A stretch of 27,172 nt of DNA from a virus, in IMG/VR virus record IMGVR_UViG_3300010397_000080, positions 1 through 27,172 of that record; one strand, given 5' to 3'. The notes below the pieces were generated by a model that was not told where the DNA came from, did not search any database, and saw only the letters and a list, made by a program, of their open reading frames with translations. Shown here piece after piece: positions 1-6,341 of this stretch (its first letter is position 1; every line of letters begins with the position of its first letter). A program made the translations under genes and the position numbers.

Positions 1-1
1 C

Positions 2-373
2 CCTGCCGTGATCGACCTTCTGGCGATCACGTGCGCGGAGATCCTGCATGACCGATGGGTGATCCGTGGCAAGGCGTCGGCTGGGTTCGTCCTGGTCGTT
101 GCTGGGTTTGGCTCTATGGCGGCCAACTGGATCGCCGGAGTCAGCGTTGGGAGTAAGACGGTGCATGCGTCGATGGTTCTGGCGTACGTTCTGGCCGAGT
201 TGGTCGTCGGCCGCGTGCGACGGGTCATGGAGGAGAAGAAGGCGGCCGAGCAGGCGGCCACACCGGCAGTAACCGCAGATGAGGCGGCGAGCCCGGACCT
301 GCCCGAGGCACCCAAGTCACCAGCCGTTGGGTACTCGGAGCGTCACGAGCGTCGGCTTCGCCGGGGCAGGTGA
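2..373 (+). CDS. DUF2637-like membrane protein, N-terminus cut by window edge
   Basis: The frame is open to the left edge, so this is probably the C-terminal part of a longer gene; a GTG at position 8 is a possible but less likely start. Two hydrophobic segments are visible (about residues 24-45 and 54-68 counted from that GTG), followed by a charged Ala/Glu-rich tail ending in a basic cluster (HERRLRRGR). The pattern of a Pro before a Val-Ile-Asp, a basic loop, a glycine-rich helix ending in AANWIAG and a second helix resembles the DUF2637/SpdB-type membrane proteins of actinobacterial plasmids, integrative elements and phages. SpdB proteins are linked to plasmid spread; no role here can be read from the sequence. 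It is convergent to the late operon and is followed by two hairpins, the second a good terminator. Confidence 0.6.
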   Translation, partial: PAVIDLLAITCAEILHDRWVIRGKASAGFVLVVAGFGSMAANWIAGVSVGSKTVHASMVLAYVLAELVVGRVRRVMEEKKAAEQAATPAVTADEAASPDLPEAPKSPAVGYSERHERRLRRGR

Positions 374-376
374 CGT

Positions 377-405
377 TAGCGGCCTAGCGTTCCTGCTAGC
401 CGCTA
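377..405 (+). repeat. Bulged inverted repeat after the DUF2637-like gene
   Basis: TAGCGG plus CTAGC pairs with GCTAG plus CCGCTA, leaving one bulged C and a six-base loop. It begins four bases after the stop codon and has no T-tract. It probably acts with the terminator at 421-453 as a tandem 3' structure. Confidence 0.5.
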
Positions 406-420
406 GGCTGGTGAAATGAG

Positions 421-456
421 GCGGCCATGTCTAGCAGGCATGGCCGCTTTTTCTTT
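421..456 (+). terminator. Rho-independent terminator for the plus-strand gene
   Basis: A perfect 9-bp stem GCGGCCATG/CATGGCCGC with a 9-nt loop is followed directly by TTTTTCTTT on the plus strand. It lies 48 bp after the stop of the DUF2637-like gene. Confidence 0.85.
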
Positions 457-467
457 GCCCTTCGTAT

Positions 468-494
468 GTCCACATTGGACTGTCCTCATTGGAC
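468..494. repeat. Two tandem GTCCnCATTGGAC dyads
   Basis: GTCCACATTGGAC (468-480) and GTCCTCATTGGAC (482-494) differ at one base and are offset by 14 bp. Each has GTCC/GGAC dyad symmetry. Such a pair could be an operator or a recombinase/integrase arm-type site. No matching DNA-binding protein is encoded in the window. Confidence 0.55.
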
Positions 495-589
495 CGGCCA
501 CTACTCGCGGTGATAGCCGATCCAGCGGACATCCGCACGTCGGATGGCCGGTTCGATCATGACCTCACCGGCCGTGGCCGGACATGACA

Positions 590-624
590 AAGAAGCCCCC
601 GGCCATGATGGCCGGGGGCTTCTT
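590..624 (-). terminator. Strong bidirectional hairpin ending the late operon
   Basis: A perfect 15-bp stem (AAGAAGCCCCCGGCC with its complement) closes a 5-nt ATGAT loop. Its outer pairs give TTCTT on the minus-strand RNA, and the symmetry makes it usable from both sides. It lies after the last minus-strand gene and the tRNA-like element, where a late-operon terminator is expected. Confidence 0.85.
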
Positions 625-630
625 GCGTTG

Positions 631-699
631 TGGGGACGCCGGAGTCGAACCGGCCCGTGTGGACGATGTCCTGCCGCGCTACCGCTACGCCAGCCCCCG
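631..699 (-). tRNA. tRNA-like element with a degenerate anticodon arm
   Basis: Read on the minus strand, 690-676 forms a D-arm (GCGT, loop AGCGGTA, GCGC). A canonical T-arm lies at 654-638 (GCCGG, loop TTCGACT, CCGGC). An acceptor stem of at least 6 bp pairs GGGGGC (698-693) with GTCCCC (637-632), one pair being G-U. U8-G9-like linker bases are present. The 21 nt where the anticodon arm and variable loop belong do not make a normal 5-bp stem with a 7-nt loop and U33; the best fold is GGAC/GTCC around ATC. No CCA is encoded. It may be a decayed tRNA, a tRNA mimic, or a tRNA-derived attachment site, so it should not be assigned an amino acid. Confidence 0.5.
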
Positions 700-728
700 C
701 CTCCGCAGACTACCTCAGCCCTCGCCCA

Positions 729-1844
729 TCAGATCCCTGCTCCCGTCTCGTCGCGGACGTTGCCCGACACCTTGGCCTCGTCGTCGCAGCCGTTCCACAC
801 GGCGTACTGCACCCACGTCGAGTTGAACCGGTTGTTGAGCACCTGCACGTTGGTGCCGTGGCCCGGGTCGGGGCAGCGCATCGAGTACCCGCCGCCGGCC
901 ATGAGGTTCCCGGTGACAATGACGTCGTGGACGTCCGTCGTGTCGGCGGAGATGACGCTGGAACCCTGCGGGTCGTTGTTGGTGAGGGTGTTGTGGGTGA
1001 ACGTCCCGCACGCATTGCCAGCCAGCTGGAGGACGTCCGTGTGGGCGCCGGTGGCGTGGAACGGGTCGTGGACGTACGAGTCGCGCACGACGGGGCAGGG
1101 GCTGGAGTTGTCCATGTAGATGCCGTCCTCGCACCCGGACACGTCGACTGCGACGGCCGTGAAGGTGACCCCCACGATGCCGTCACCGTGGGTTCCGCCA
1201 CAGGACACTGTGATGTGGTCGAGCAGCAGGCCAGCCCCGCGCGCGTTCACCGCCCAGCCGCCCGACGTGCAGGTCACCCGGGAGTTCCGGATGGTCACGT
1301 TGGCCGCGGTGACCGTGAGGCAGCCGTGGATGTCCCAACCGTCCAGGGTGGCCCCGGCCGTCGTGATGCTGAGGTCGCCGGACTGCGTCCGGATCGGCAC
1401 CCAGTTCGAGGGCACGCCGGTGTTGGTGGCGTCCGGGAACCCGCACGCGGACGGCTTGGGCAGGCAGTTGGTGGTCTGCGCCGGCGGCGTGGTGGGCGGG
1501 ACGGTCGTCGGCGGGACCGTGGTGGGCGGCGGAGTGGTCGGCACCACGGTGGGACTCGGCGTCACTGGTGGCGTTGTCGCGGCCGGCGGCGTCGTAGTTG
1601 GTGTCACTTGGGGTTGCAGCAGGACGAGGATCCGCTGCTGATCGGTGACACACTGCTGGGCGCGGGTCCGCTGCGCCGAGGACGCTGGCTTCGCGGCCAG
1701 CAACTGGCAGTTGGCGAGGTTGGCCTGCGCCACGGCGATCGGGTCGAGACCCGATGCGGCGTTCGCTGGGCTGAACGCGAAAGCAGCCCCGGCCATGACG
1801 ACCAGGGCTACGAGGGCGGCGATGATGGCCGGGCGTTTACTCAT
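729..1844 (-). CDS. Secreted right-handed beta-helix protein
   Basis: This 371-aa protein starts with a clear Sec signal peptide: basic n-region MSKR, a hydrophobic core to about residue 24, and a likely cleavage after ANA at residue 29. Residues about 30-75 form a small helical domain with two Cys. A Pro/Thr-rich linker follows (about 80-125, with PPTTV units). The rest shows the short Val/Asn-rich strands of pectate-lyase-like parallel beta-helices, with segments such as LTVTAANVTIRNSRV and HTDVLQ. Such folds bind or cut polysaccharides, but catalytic residues cannot be fixed by eye. The start is supported by GAAGGAG upstream of ATG, and it overlaps the holin-like gene by 8 bp. A signal peptide is odd for a tail spike; an exported accessory protein, perhaps a lysogenic-conversion factor or surface depolymerase, is more likely. 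Confidence 0.75.
   Translation of the reverse strand: MSKRPAIIAALVALVVMAGAAFAFSPANAASGLDPIAVAQANLANCQLLAAKPASSAQRTRAQQCVTDQQRILVLLQPQVTPTTTPPAATTPPVTPSPTVVPTTPPPTTVPPTTVPPTTPPAQTTNCLPKPSACGFPDATNTGVPSNWVPIRTQSGDLSITTAGATLDGWDIHGCLTVTAANVTIRNSRVTCTSGGWAVNARGAGLLLDHITVSCGGTHGDGIVGVTFTAVAVDVSGCEDGIYMDNSSPCPVVRDSYVHDPFHATGAHTDVLQLAGNACGTFTHNTLTNNDPQGSSVISADTTDVHDVIVTGNLMAGGGYSMRCPDPGHGTNVQVLNNRFNSTWVQYAVWNGCDDEAKVSGNVRDETGAGI
1480..1607 (-). repeat. Low-complexity Pro/Thr linker repeats
   Basis: Inside the beta-helix gene the plus strand shows reiterated GGGACGGTCGTCGGC-type units that encode PPTTV/PPTTP repeats of the linker. They are prone to slippage and length variation and separate the N-terminal domain from the beta-helix. 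Confidence 0.6.
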
Positions 1845-2094
1845 CAGGTTGCTCCTTCGGTTGCGCGGCCAGCCACGGCACGTACTGCCGCAGCCAGCCG
1901 TCCACGCCGGGGATCGCCAGCACGCGGGTCACGGCGGCGGACACGGTCAGGATCTGCGCGACCAGCGGCACGGCGTCCAGGTGTCCGACCGCCGCGATGA
2001 CCGGCAGCAGCGAGAGCAGGGCCACCAGCGCTGCCGTGGCGGTGCGCAGGGTGGCGCGCCAGGGGTGCAGGGTCTGGGTCGGGGTGGGCTGCAT
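1837..2094 (-). CDS. Small membrane protein, putative holin
   Basis: The 85-aa protein has two hydrophobic segments, about residues 17-37 and 43-60, and an acidic C-terminus (KEQPDE). The C-terminal half contains ILTVSAAVTRVLAIPG followed by an amphipathic Trp-containing segment, a layout common in small membrane proteins of actinobacteriophage lysis cassettes that are usually annotated as holins. Holins form membrane lesions that release or activate the endolysin. The ATG is preceded by AGGGGG at good spacing. It ends 8 bp inside the beta-helix gene and lies about 770 bp downstream of the endolysin. Holin function is inferred from topology and position only; the 95-aa membrane protein nearby is a competing candidate. 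Confidence 0.6.
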   Translation of the reverse strand: MQPTPTQTLHPWRATLRTATAALVALLSLLPVIAAVGHLDAVPLVAQILTVSAAVTRVLAIPGVDGWLRQYVPWLAAQPKEQPDE

Positions 2095-2120
2095 GAGGCC
2101 CCCTGTCGTAGGTTCGGGCG

Positions 2121-2339
2121 ATGGGCTGGTTCGAGGAGCTGTATCCGTGGGTGCCGGAGACCTGCGCCAACGGGCACCCGATGCGCGGCGAGCACGGGCG
2201 GCTGTCGTTCATGGCGTGCCGGGACTGCCCAGCCCAGACCGACGGGCGAGGCCACTTCCGCGCGTCCTGCGCGGTGCTGGGCTGCCGGGCGCCCCGGGCG
2301 GTGCCGCCGAACTGCACGGGCCCACGGGACCCGCGCTGA
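2121..2339 (+). CDS. Putative zinc-ribbon protein on the opposite strand
   Basis: The ATG-initiated 72-aa frame lies on the plus strand, in a 292-bp gap between two minus-strand genes. It encodes an aromatic N-terminus (MGWFEELYPWVPE), then CANGH, a CRDC pair about 21 residues later, a GHF segment and a final C-x5-C. This Cys/His spacing looks like a zinc ribbon, a small fold seen in many actinobacterial phage proteins of unknown role. No minus-strand gene overlaps it, and an inverted repeat begins at its stop codon. The weak points are the lack of an obvious Shine-Dalgarno sequence and a Pro/Arg-rich C-terminus. It may be a small regulatory protein. Confidence 0.5.
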   Translation: MGWFEELYPWVPETCANGHPMRGEHGRLSFMACRDCPAQTDGRGHFRASCAVLGCRAPRAVPPNCTGPRDPR

Positions 2340-2386
2340 CTTGGATTCGGGCGTGCCGGGTCCAAGTTCTGGGGCCAGGACTTGGA
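2339..2386. terminator. Competing inverted repeats between convergent genes
   Basis: ACTTGGA (2339-2345), TCCAAGT (2361-2367) and ACTTGGA (2380-2386) allow two mutually exclusive hairpins. The 2361-2386 hairpin extends with CTG/CAG pairing, and in plus-strand RNA also with a U-G pair. There is no T-tract. It sits exactly between the stop of the plus-strand zinc-ribbon gene and the stop of the minus-strand 63-aa gene, so termination or transcript 3'-end protection is likely. Confidence 0.5.
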
Positions 2387-2578
2387 TCAGGAGTGGCGCA
2401 AGGTCTGCTCGACGTCGTAGGCGATCGCGTCGACCTGGCCGCGCAGCATCCGCGCCACCCGCAACACCTCGGTCACGCGGGTGCCCTGCGACCGGGCCTG
2501 CGCCAGTGCGGCGGTGGCCTCAGCTTGTGCAGCCCGGGCGTCTCCGTTGTCGCCGGCGGTGCTCCACGGCCACCTCAT
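2387..2578 (-). CDS. Small DUF7620-like phage protein
   Basis: This 63-aa protein begins MRWPW, followed by a charged, Ala/Gln-rich helical stretch and a C-terminal helix. The MRWPW start and a helical body ending in an arginine-rich segment match the small cytoplasmic proteins called DUF7620 in actinobacteriophage lysis regions. Their function is unknown. The start overlaps the stop of the upstream 95-aa gene as ATGA, which indicates translational coupling. No membrane segment or signal peptide is visible. Confidence 0.6.
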   Translation of the reverse strand: MRWPWSTAGDNGDARAAQAEATAALAQARSQGTRVTEVLRVARMLRGQVDAIAYDVEQTLRHS

Positions 2579-2862
2579 GGCCCACTGCTGCCCGAAACAA
2601 GCTGGTGCACGAGCGACAGTGTCTCGCGCTGCGATGCTGCGAGTTGCTCCACGGCCGCGGTGAGTCGGGCGACGTTCGCTGCCATCTCCCGGGTCGCGGC
2701 GAGCGCGGTGTCGGCTGCGACCCGGTAGGCGTCCCGGTCGCGGCGGACTTCCTCATGGGTGGCACGGGGGACGATCCGGCCACTGAGGACGGCCCACACA
2801 GCGGCGAGCAGGACGCCAGTGGCGCCGGTCTGTGGGATCCATCCGGCCAGGTCGGGCAACAC
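2575..2862 (-). CDS. Membrane-anchored coiled-coil protein of the lysis cassette
   Basis: The 95-aa product has one N-terminal hydrophobic segment (about residues 11-32, TGATGVLLAAVWAVLSGRIV). A basic patch and a long amphipathic helix rich in Ala, Arg and Glu follow, with coiled-coil character to about residue 88. Single-pass proteins of this form (membrane segment, RxVPRxTxEE-like linker, coiled coil) are common next to actinobacteriophage endolysins and are often labelled holin or membrane protein. The GTG start lies 3 bp after the endolysin stop. A role as holin or as spanin-like lysis accessory is possible; the sequence does not decide. Confidence 0.6.
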   Translation of the reverse strand: MLPDLAGWIPQTGATGVLLAAVWAVLSGRIVPRATHEEVRRDRDAYRVAADTALAATREMAANVARLTAAVEQLAASQRETLSLVHQLVSGSSGP

Positions 2863-2865
2863 CGA

Positions 2866-3660
2866 TCAGTCCGCGAGGCGGTTGTGCATCTCGTCGACCA
2901 CGGCGGTGGCGATCTCCGGCGCCGTCGGGCCGGAGCCGCCGCCGGCGGGCGGGGCCAGCACGTTGCCGTGGGCGTCGGCCGGCAGGTCGACGCCGGGGAT
3001 CGGTCCGAACGAGTCCCGGACGTGGTCCAACGTGTCCACCACCGTCACCTTCCCCGCCGGCACGCCGAACGCGAACATGGCGTTGTCGCGGGCCGGGATG
3101 GACAGGAACCACTTCGGCTGGCCGCAGCCGTACATGTACTGGCCGCCGTTCTCCTGACAGGACACGAACACAGGCACGTCGTGGCCCCCTTCCATCGGAG
3201 GTACGGGCGACCAGTCGCCCAGGTGGGTGTTCTCCGCGTCCGTGCGGGCGGAGAGGTGGACGTGGTCGAAGTGGCCGCTGCTGGCCTGCGCCCGCCACCC
3301 GTTCCGCACGTCGTAGATCCGGGCCTGCCAGATCAGGTACTTCAGCCACGGCATCCGCCCGGCCTTCGCCTCCGCCAGCCAGTACGCGAACAGCTTCCCG
3401 GCGTCCACTCCGGACTCCGGGTGGTGCATCACGTCCAGGGCGTGCACCACCGGGTATGGGCTGGTGTTCGGGTAGCCGGTGGCGGAGAACGGCGTGTGGT
3501 CCTCGGGCGGGACGGCGTTCAGGTGGGCGTCATCACCGAGGGTTCCGTAGACCAGCTGCGGATACGCGGCCTTCAGCTTGGCCACCATGTCCAGCAGCGG
3601 CGTAGCGAGGCGCCACGGGCGGCCCTGGGACTCCCAGACGCGGAGCATGGCGGCGGCCAT
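2866..3660 (-). CDS. Endolysin, peptidase type (M15/LAS-like)
   Basis: The 264-aa enzyme has no signal peptide. In the N-terminal half are DHTPFSATGYP (His at 55), HALDVMHH (Asp at 76) and SGHFDHVHLS (His at 133 and 135). The arrangement His, Asp, then His-x-His resembles the zinc ligands and catalytic region of LAS/M15-type D-Ala-D-Ala peptidases and of the related D-Ala-D-Ala carboxypeptidase-like lysins. It would cut peptidoglycan cross-links at the end of infection. Residues about 165-235 form a second domain, with a Gly/Pro-rich linker and a helical tail; this may bind the cell wall. The ATG overlaps the stop of the upstream minor tail gene (TGATG), so I chose it over a longer open frame reaching back to 4044. 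Small membrane proteins follow it, completing a lysis cassette. Confidence 0.72.
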   Translation of the reverse strand: MAAAMLRVWESQGRPWRLATPLLDMVAKLKAAYPQLVYGTLGDDAHLNAVPPEDHTPFSATGYPNTSPYPVVHALDVMHHPESGVDAGKLFAYWLAEAKAGRMPWLKYLIWQARIYDVRNGWRAQASSGHFDHVHLSARTDAENTHLGDWSPVPPMEGGHDVPVFVSCQENGGQYMYGCGQPKWFLSIPARDNAMFAFGVPAGKVTVVDTLDHVRDSFGPIPGVDLPADAHGNVLAPPAGGGSGPTAPEIATAVVDEMHNRLAD

Positions 3661-4148
3661 CAGGCCAACTCCAGCGTGCCGGCGCACGACATCGTGTCCC
3701 CGGCGGCCCACGTCTGAGGAACCGTGGCAGTGACGGTCGTGAGGATCCCGGTGGTGCTGTAGGACAGGATCTCCAGCGTGGTGGACGACGCCCAACGCGT
3801 GGAGCCGCGACGGGTGGCGGTGCCCGAGTCCAGGAGGATGACATCGCCCAGCGGGTCGGCCATCGAATAGCCGGAGTACATCGTGTAGGGCAGCGAGAAG
3901 GTCGGTGACGTACCCACCGCGGACCCCGCGCCGTAGGTGAAGATGAACTTGTAGTCGAGCGTCTTCCCGAGCCGCCGGTACCGGGCCACGACCGTCCCGG
4001 TACCCAAGGTCAGGTTGGTCAGGGTCGGGGTCCACGCCGTCCACGCACCGGTGAGCGCCGTCTCGATGTCGTCGAGGGTCTGGAGCTTCGACGCCCTCGA
4101 CGTGGCGCCCGCGGTGTGGCTCGGAACGGTACCACTCCAGTCACCCAC
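3660..4148 (-). CDS. Minor tail protein with receptor-binding-type C-terminus
   Basis: The 162-aa product has a short helical N-terminus (SKLQTLDDIETALTG), then WTPTLTNLTLGTGTVVARY and a beta-rich remainder with alternating Thr, Ser and Tyr. The WTPTLTN...GTVVARYRRxGKT pattern is common at the C-termini of phage tail fibre and minor tail proteins, where it forms a trimeric beta-sandwich tip. Here it is a small separate gene just after the large LamG-containing tail protein and before the endolysin. A GTG start is preceded by TGAGGAG. It probably sits at the tail tip and contacts the host surface; that role is inferred from pattern and position. Confidence 0.65.
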   Translation of the reverse strand: MGDWSGTVPSHTAGATSRASKLQTLDDIETALTGAWTAWTPTLTNLTLGTGTVVARYRRLGKTLDYKFIFTYGAGSAVGTSPTFSLPYTMYSGYSMADPLGDVILLDSGTATRRGSTRWASSTTLEILSYSTTGILTTVTATVPQTWAAGDTMSCAGTLELA

Positions 4149-4157
4149 GTTGGCTCC

Positions 4158-6335
4158 TCACAGGGTTAGGACGAGGGCGTCGACGAGCTCCACGACGGCA
4201 CCGGCGGTCCACGTCTTCGAGATGCCGTTCACCGCCCGGGTGAGGGTGAGGGTCTGCGGGCTGCTGCTGCCGGAGCAGTTCGTGACCGTGGCCAACTCGC
4301 CGAGACAGCGCACGTTGAACGGGAACTCGGTCGGGTCGGTGGTGATCAGCGGCGACACGTTGACCGTGACGGTGGCGCCCGAGTCAACGGCCACGAGGCA
4401 GGAGTCCCAGTCGTCGCGGCCGATGAGCGGGTTCGGGTCGGTTCCATCCAGCGCGAGGGTCAGGACCCGCCACGGCCCGTACGGGGAGCAGTTGGCGGCG
4501 ATGTCCCAGTCGTATTGGTCCAGGGTCTCGACGGAACCTTCGACGATGAGGTCCGGTGCGTCGGGGCCGATGTCGCTGGGCGGATTGGCGATGGTCGCCC
4601 GGTAGGCGAGGCCGGCCGCGCACACCGTCGGGATCAGACTCGGTGCGGCGGCCAGGTTCAGCGAGACGGTCGGGAACCGGTAGCCCGGCCAGGTGCCCTG
4701 TCGGAGCCGCCAGCCGGCCGCCTGCTGCGGTTGGGAGTCGTCGTACAGCGACAGGGTCACCGACGTGTCCCGGCGGCCGATGTTCGGGATGGAGTTCTCC
4801 ACCGCCGCGTCGGTCTCGGTCGCGCGGTAACTCGAGCCGCCGTCGCGCTTGACCTCGACGTCGTTGTGGGCCTGCTGGTCGTCGTCCGTCGGCTCCAGCG
4901 GCGGCGCGATGTGCCCGGACGCGGCGTAGTTGAGGGCCAACGACACCGGCATGTTCTGGCGCTCGTTGTGGCCCTGGAAGATCAGGTCGAAGTTGACGCC
5001 CTCGTACAGGTACGCCGAGTCGGTGGCTTCACATTCGCGGAACAGGTCGACGGCGTTGTGGACGCCCTGCGGTCCCATCGCCTGCGACTCAGTGACGCCC
5101 GTGGAGGCGGCAATGCCTTCCTCCGCACACAAGCGGAGGAATCTGGTGTGCGCCTGCTCGCCGGAGTACGCGGACATTGCGGGAGCGCCAACGGGCGTGG
5201 TTCCGTTACCTACCGCCACATGCGCGAAGGACTCCATGGTCGCGAAGGTGTAGTTGTGGTTCAGCAGGACGGCCGTGGGGGCGCCGAGCGTGCCGGCGGT
5301 CGTATCGGTCGCGTACAGAACGCCGTCGACGTAGAGCTTGGAGACCATGCTGGAGGCGACCTGCTCGGCAGTCACCGCAATGTGGTGCCATTCCAGATCC
5401 CAGTCGGCTGTGGCCGTCGGGCCGAGCAGTGTAATGACGGGGCCGGCTCCGGCGAAGTCGTCGATGAATACCTGTACGGGATCGCCGGCCGTTGTCGGCA
5501 TGGCGAAGCGCCACACGTTCGTCAGGGCGCCGGATGTGTAGATGCGTGCGATCACGGCCAGGCTGGTGGAAAACCCGCTGACCGCGAACTCCGTATGCCA
5601 CGACGTGGACGACGCCCCGGTCACGGTTCCCTGGAGGTAGCCAGCAGTCATGTCCGGCGCGACCGATCCGCCCGGCAGATCAGTGAAGACGCCGAAATCC
5701 ACCTCGCCGCCGATCACGGCCATGGCTGCGCCACCGATGGCTGAGGCCCCTTGCGTGGCGCCCGCCGCGTCCTCCAGGGGCCAGTAGGCCACGGGATTTG
5801 AGGCGAGGATGGTTCGGGCCAGCGCGGAGCGCTCCGGCGAAGCACCCTGCATGAGCCGGTAGAGCAGCCCGCGCGCGACCACGGGCGCGTACCGGTCGTT
5901 GCCCGACAAGTCCCACCGTGGCGGCAGTTCGGAGAGGAAGCCGGAGAACCGCGGGTAGCCCTCGGCCGCCACCCGGATGGGGGTGCCCTTGCGCACCAGG
6001 CCGTACCACGGACTGTTCGGGTTCCGCGTCGACCAGTGCCCGCCGCGGTTGTCGCCGGTCATGTCGAGTTGGCACGAGTCCGCGGTGGCCGACTCGTCCG
6101 GCCGGCCGCGGTTGATGGTGATCGGGTCGCGGGTGTAGGTGATCGCGGTGGCATCGGCCCATACCCACGTCGCTGGGGACGCGGTGAGGTCGGCGCCCTG
6201 GGCGACCTCGAGCTTCACCTTCAGCGGCGTGGTCGGGAAAGTGATCGGTGGGACGACCGCCGGCGTCGCCCTGGCGAACCGTAGGCGTGTCGGTCGGCTT
6301 GGCGCGGCCGGGCGGAGGCGTGCGGCCAACCTCAT
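4158..6335 (-). CDS. Minor tail protein (baseplate hub) with inserted LamG-like domain
   Basis: The 725-aa protein has a basic N-terminus, then a beta-rich domain with a DPITINRGRPDES segment and SGFLSELPPRWD, like the hub-type tail proteins of actinobacteriophages. Around residues 180-385 it carries a concanavalin/laminin-G-like domain, recognisable by NPVAYWPLEDA at its start and WHHIAVTAEQ...KLYVDGVLYA in its middle. The C-terminal half (about 390-725) returns to tail-type beta structure. LamG domains often bind carbohydrate. Its place after the tape measure region and before the tail-tip gene fits a tail-tip hub or adhesin. The ATG comes 6 bp after the stop of the 173-aa gene. Confidence 0.75.
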   Translation of the reverse strand: MRLAARLRPAAPSRPTRLRFARATPAVVPPITFPTTPLKVKLEVAQGADLTASPATWVWADATAITYTRDPITINRGRPDESATADSCQLDMTGDNRGGHWSTRNPNSPWYGLVRKGTPIRVAAEGYPRFSGFLSELPPRWDLSGNDRYAPVVARGLLYRLMQGASPERSALARTILASNPVAYWPLEDAAGATQGASAIGGAAMAVIGGEVDFGVFTDLPGGSVAPDMTAGYLQGTVTGASSTSWHTEFAVSGFSTSLAVIARIYTSGALTNVWRFAMPTTAGDPVQVFIDDFAGAGPVITLLGPTATADWDLEWHHIAVTAEQVASSMVSKLYVDGVLYATDTTAGTLGAPTAVLLNHNYTFATMESFAHVAVGNGTTPVGAPAMSAYSGEQAHTRFLRLCAEEGIAASTGVTESQAMGPQGVHNAVDLFRECEATDSAYLYEGVNFDLIFQGHNERQNMPVSLALNYAASGHIAPPLEPTDDDQQAHNDVEVKRDGGSSYRATETDAAVENSIPNIGRRDTSVTLSLYDDSQPQQAAGWRLRQGTWPGYRFPTVSLNLAAAPSLIPTVCAAGLAYRATIANPPSDIGPDAPDLIVEGSVETLDQYDWDIAANCSPYGPWRVLTLALDGTDPNPLIGRDDWDSCLVAVDSGATVTVNVSPLITTDPTEFPFNVRCLGELATVTNCSGSSSPQTLTLTRAVNGISKTWTAGAVVELVDALVLTL

Positions 6336-6341
6336 CGCGGG

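Larger units (their letters stand above)
374..728. other. Intergenic region between convergent transcripts
   Basis: This 355-bp stretch separates the plus-strand membrane gene from the end of the minus-strand late operon. I see no credible protein gene. It holds a bulged hairpin (377-405), a terminator for the plus strand (421-453), two tandem GTCCnCATTGGAC dyads (468-494), small hairpins near 530-546 and 568-581, a very strong hairpin (590-624) and a tRNA-like element on the minus strand (631-699). Confidence 0.7.

Noticed and set aside
1480-1610. Short regular repeats considered as a CRISPR array
   Set aside because: Units are contiguous, have no spacers and encode an in-frame Pro/Thr linker.
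630-2000. Long plus-strand open frame of 456 codons
   Set aside because: It is Arg/Gly/Val-rich without domain logic and lies antisense to the beta-helix gene, which has a signal peptide and good start. Such frames are expected in GC-rich DNA.
1645-3717. 690-codon plus-strand frame
   Set aside because: It spans four or more credible minus-strand genes and their boundaries, and its composition is that of a GC-rich antisense frame.
2866-4044. Longer endolysin start at 4044
   Set aside because: The added part is out-of-frame reading of the minor tail gene. The ATG at 3660 forms a TGATG overlap typical of this operon.
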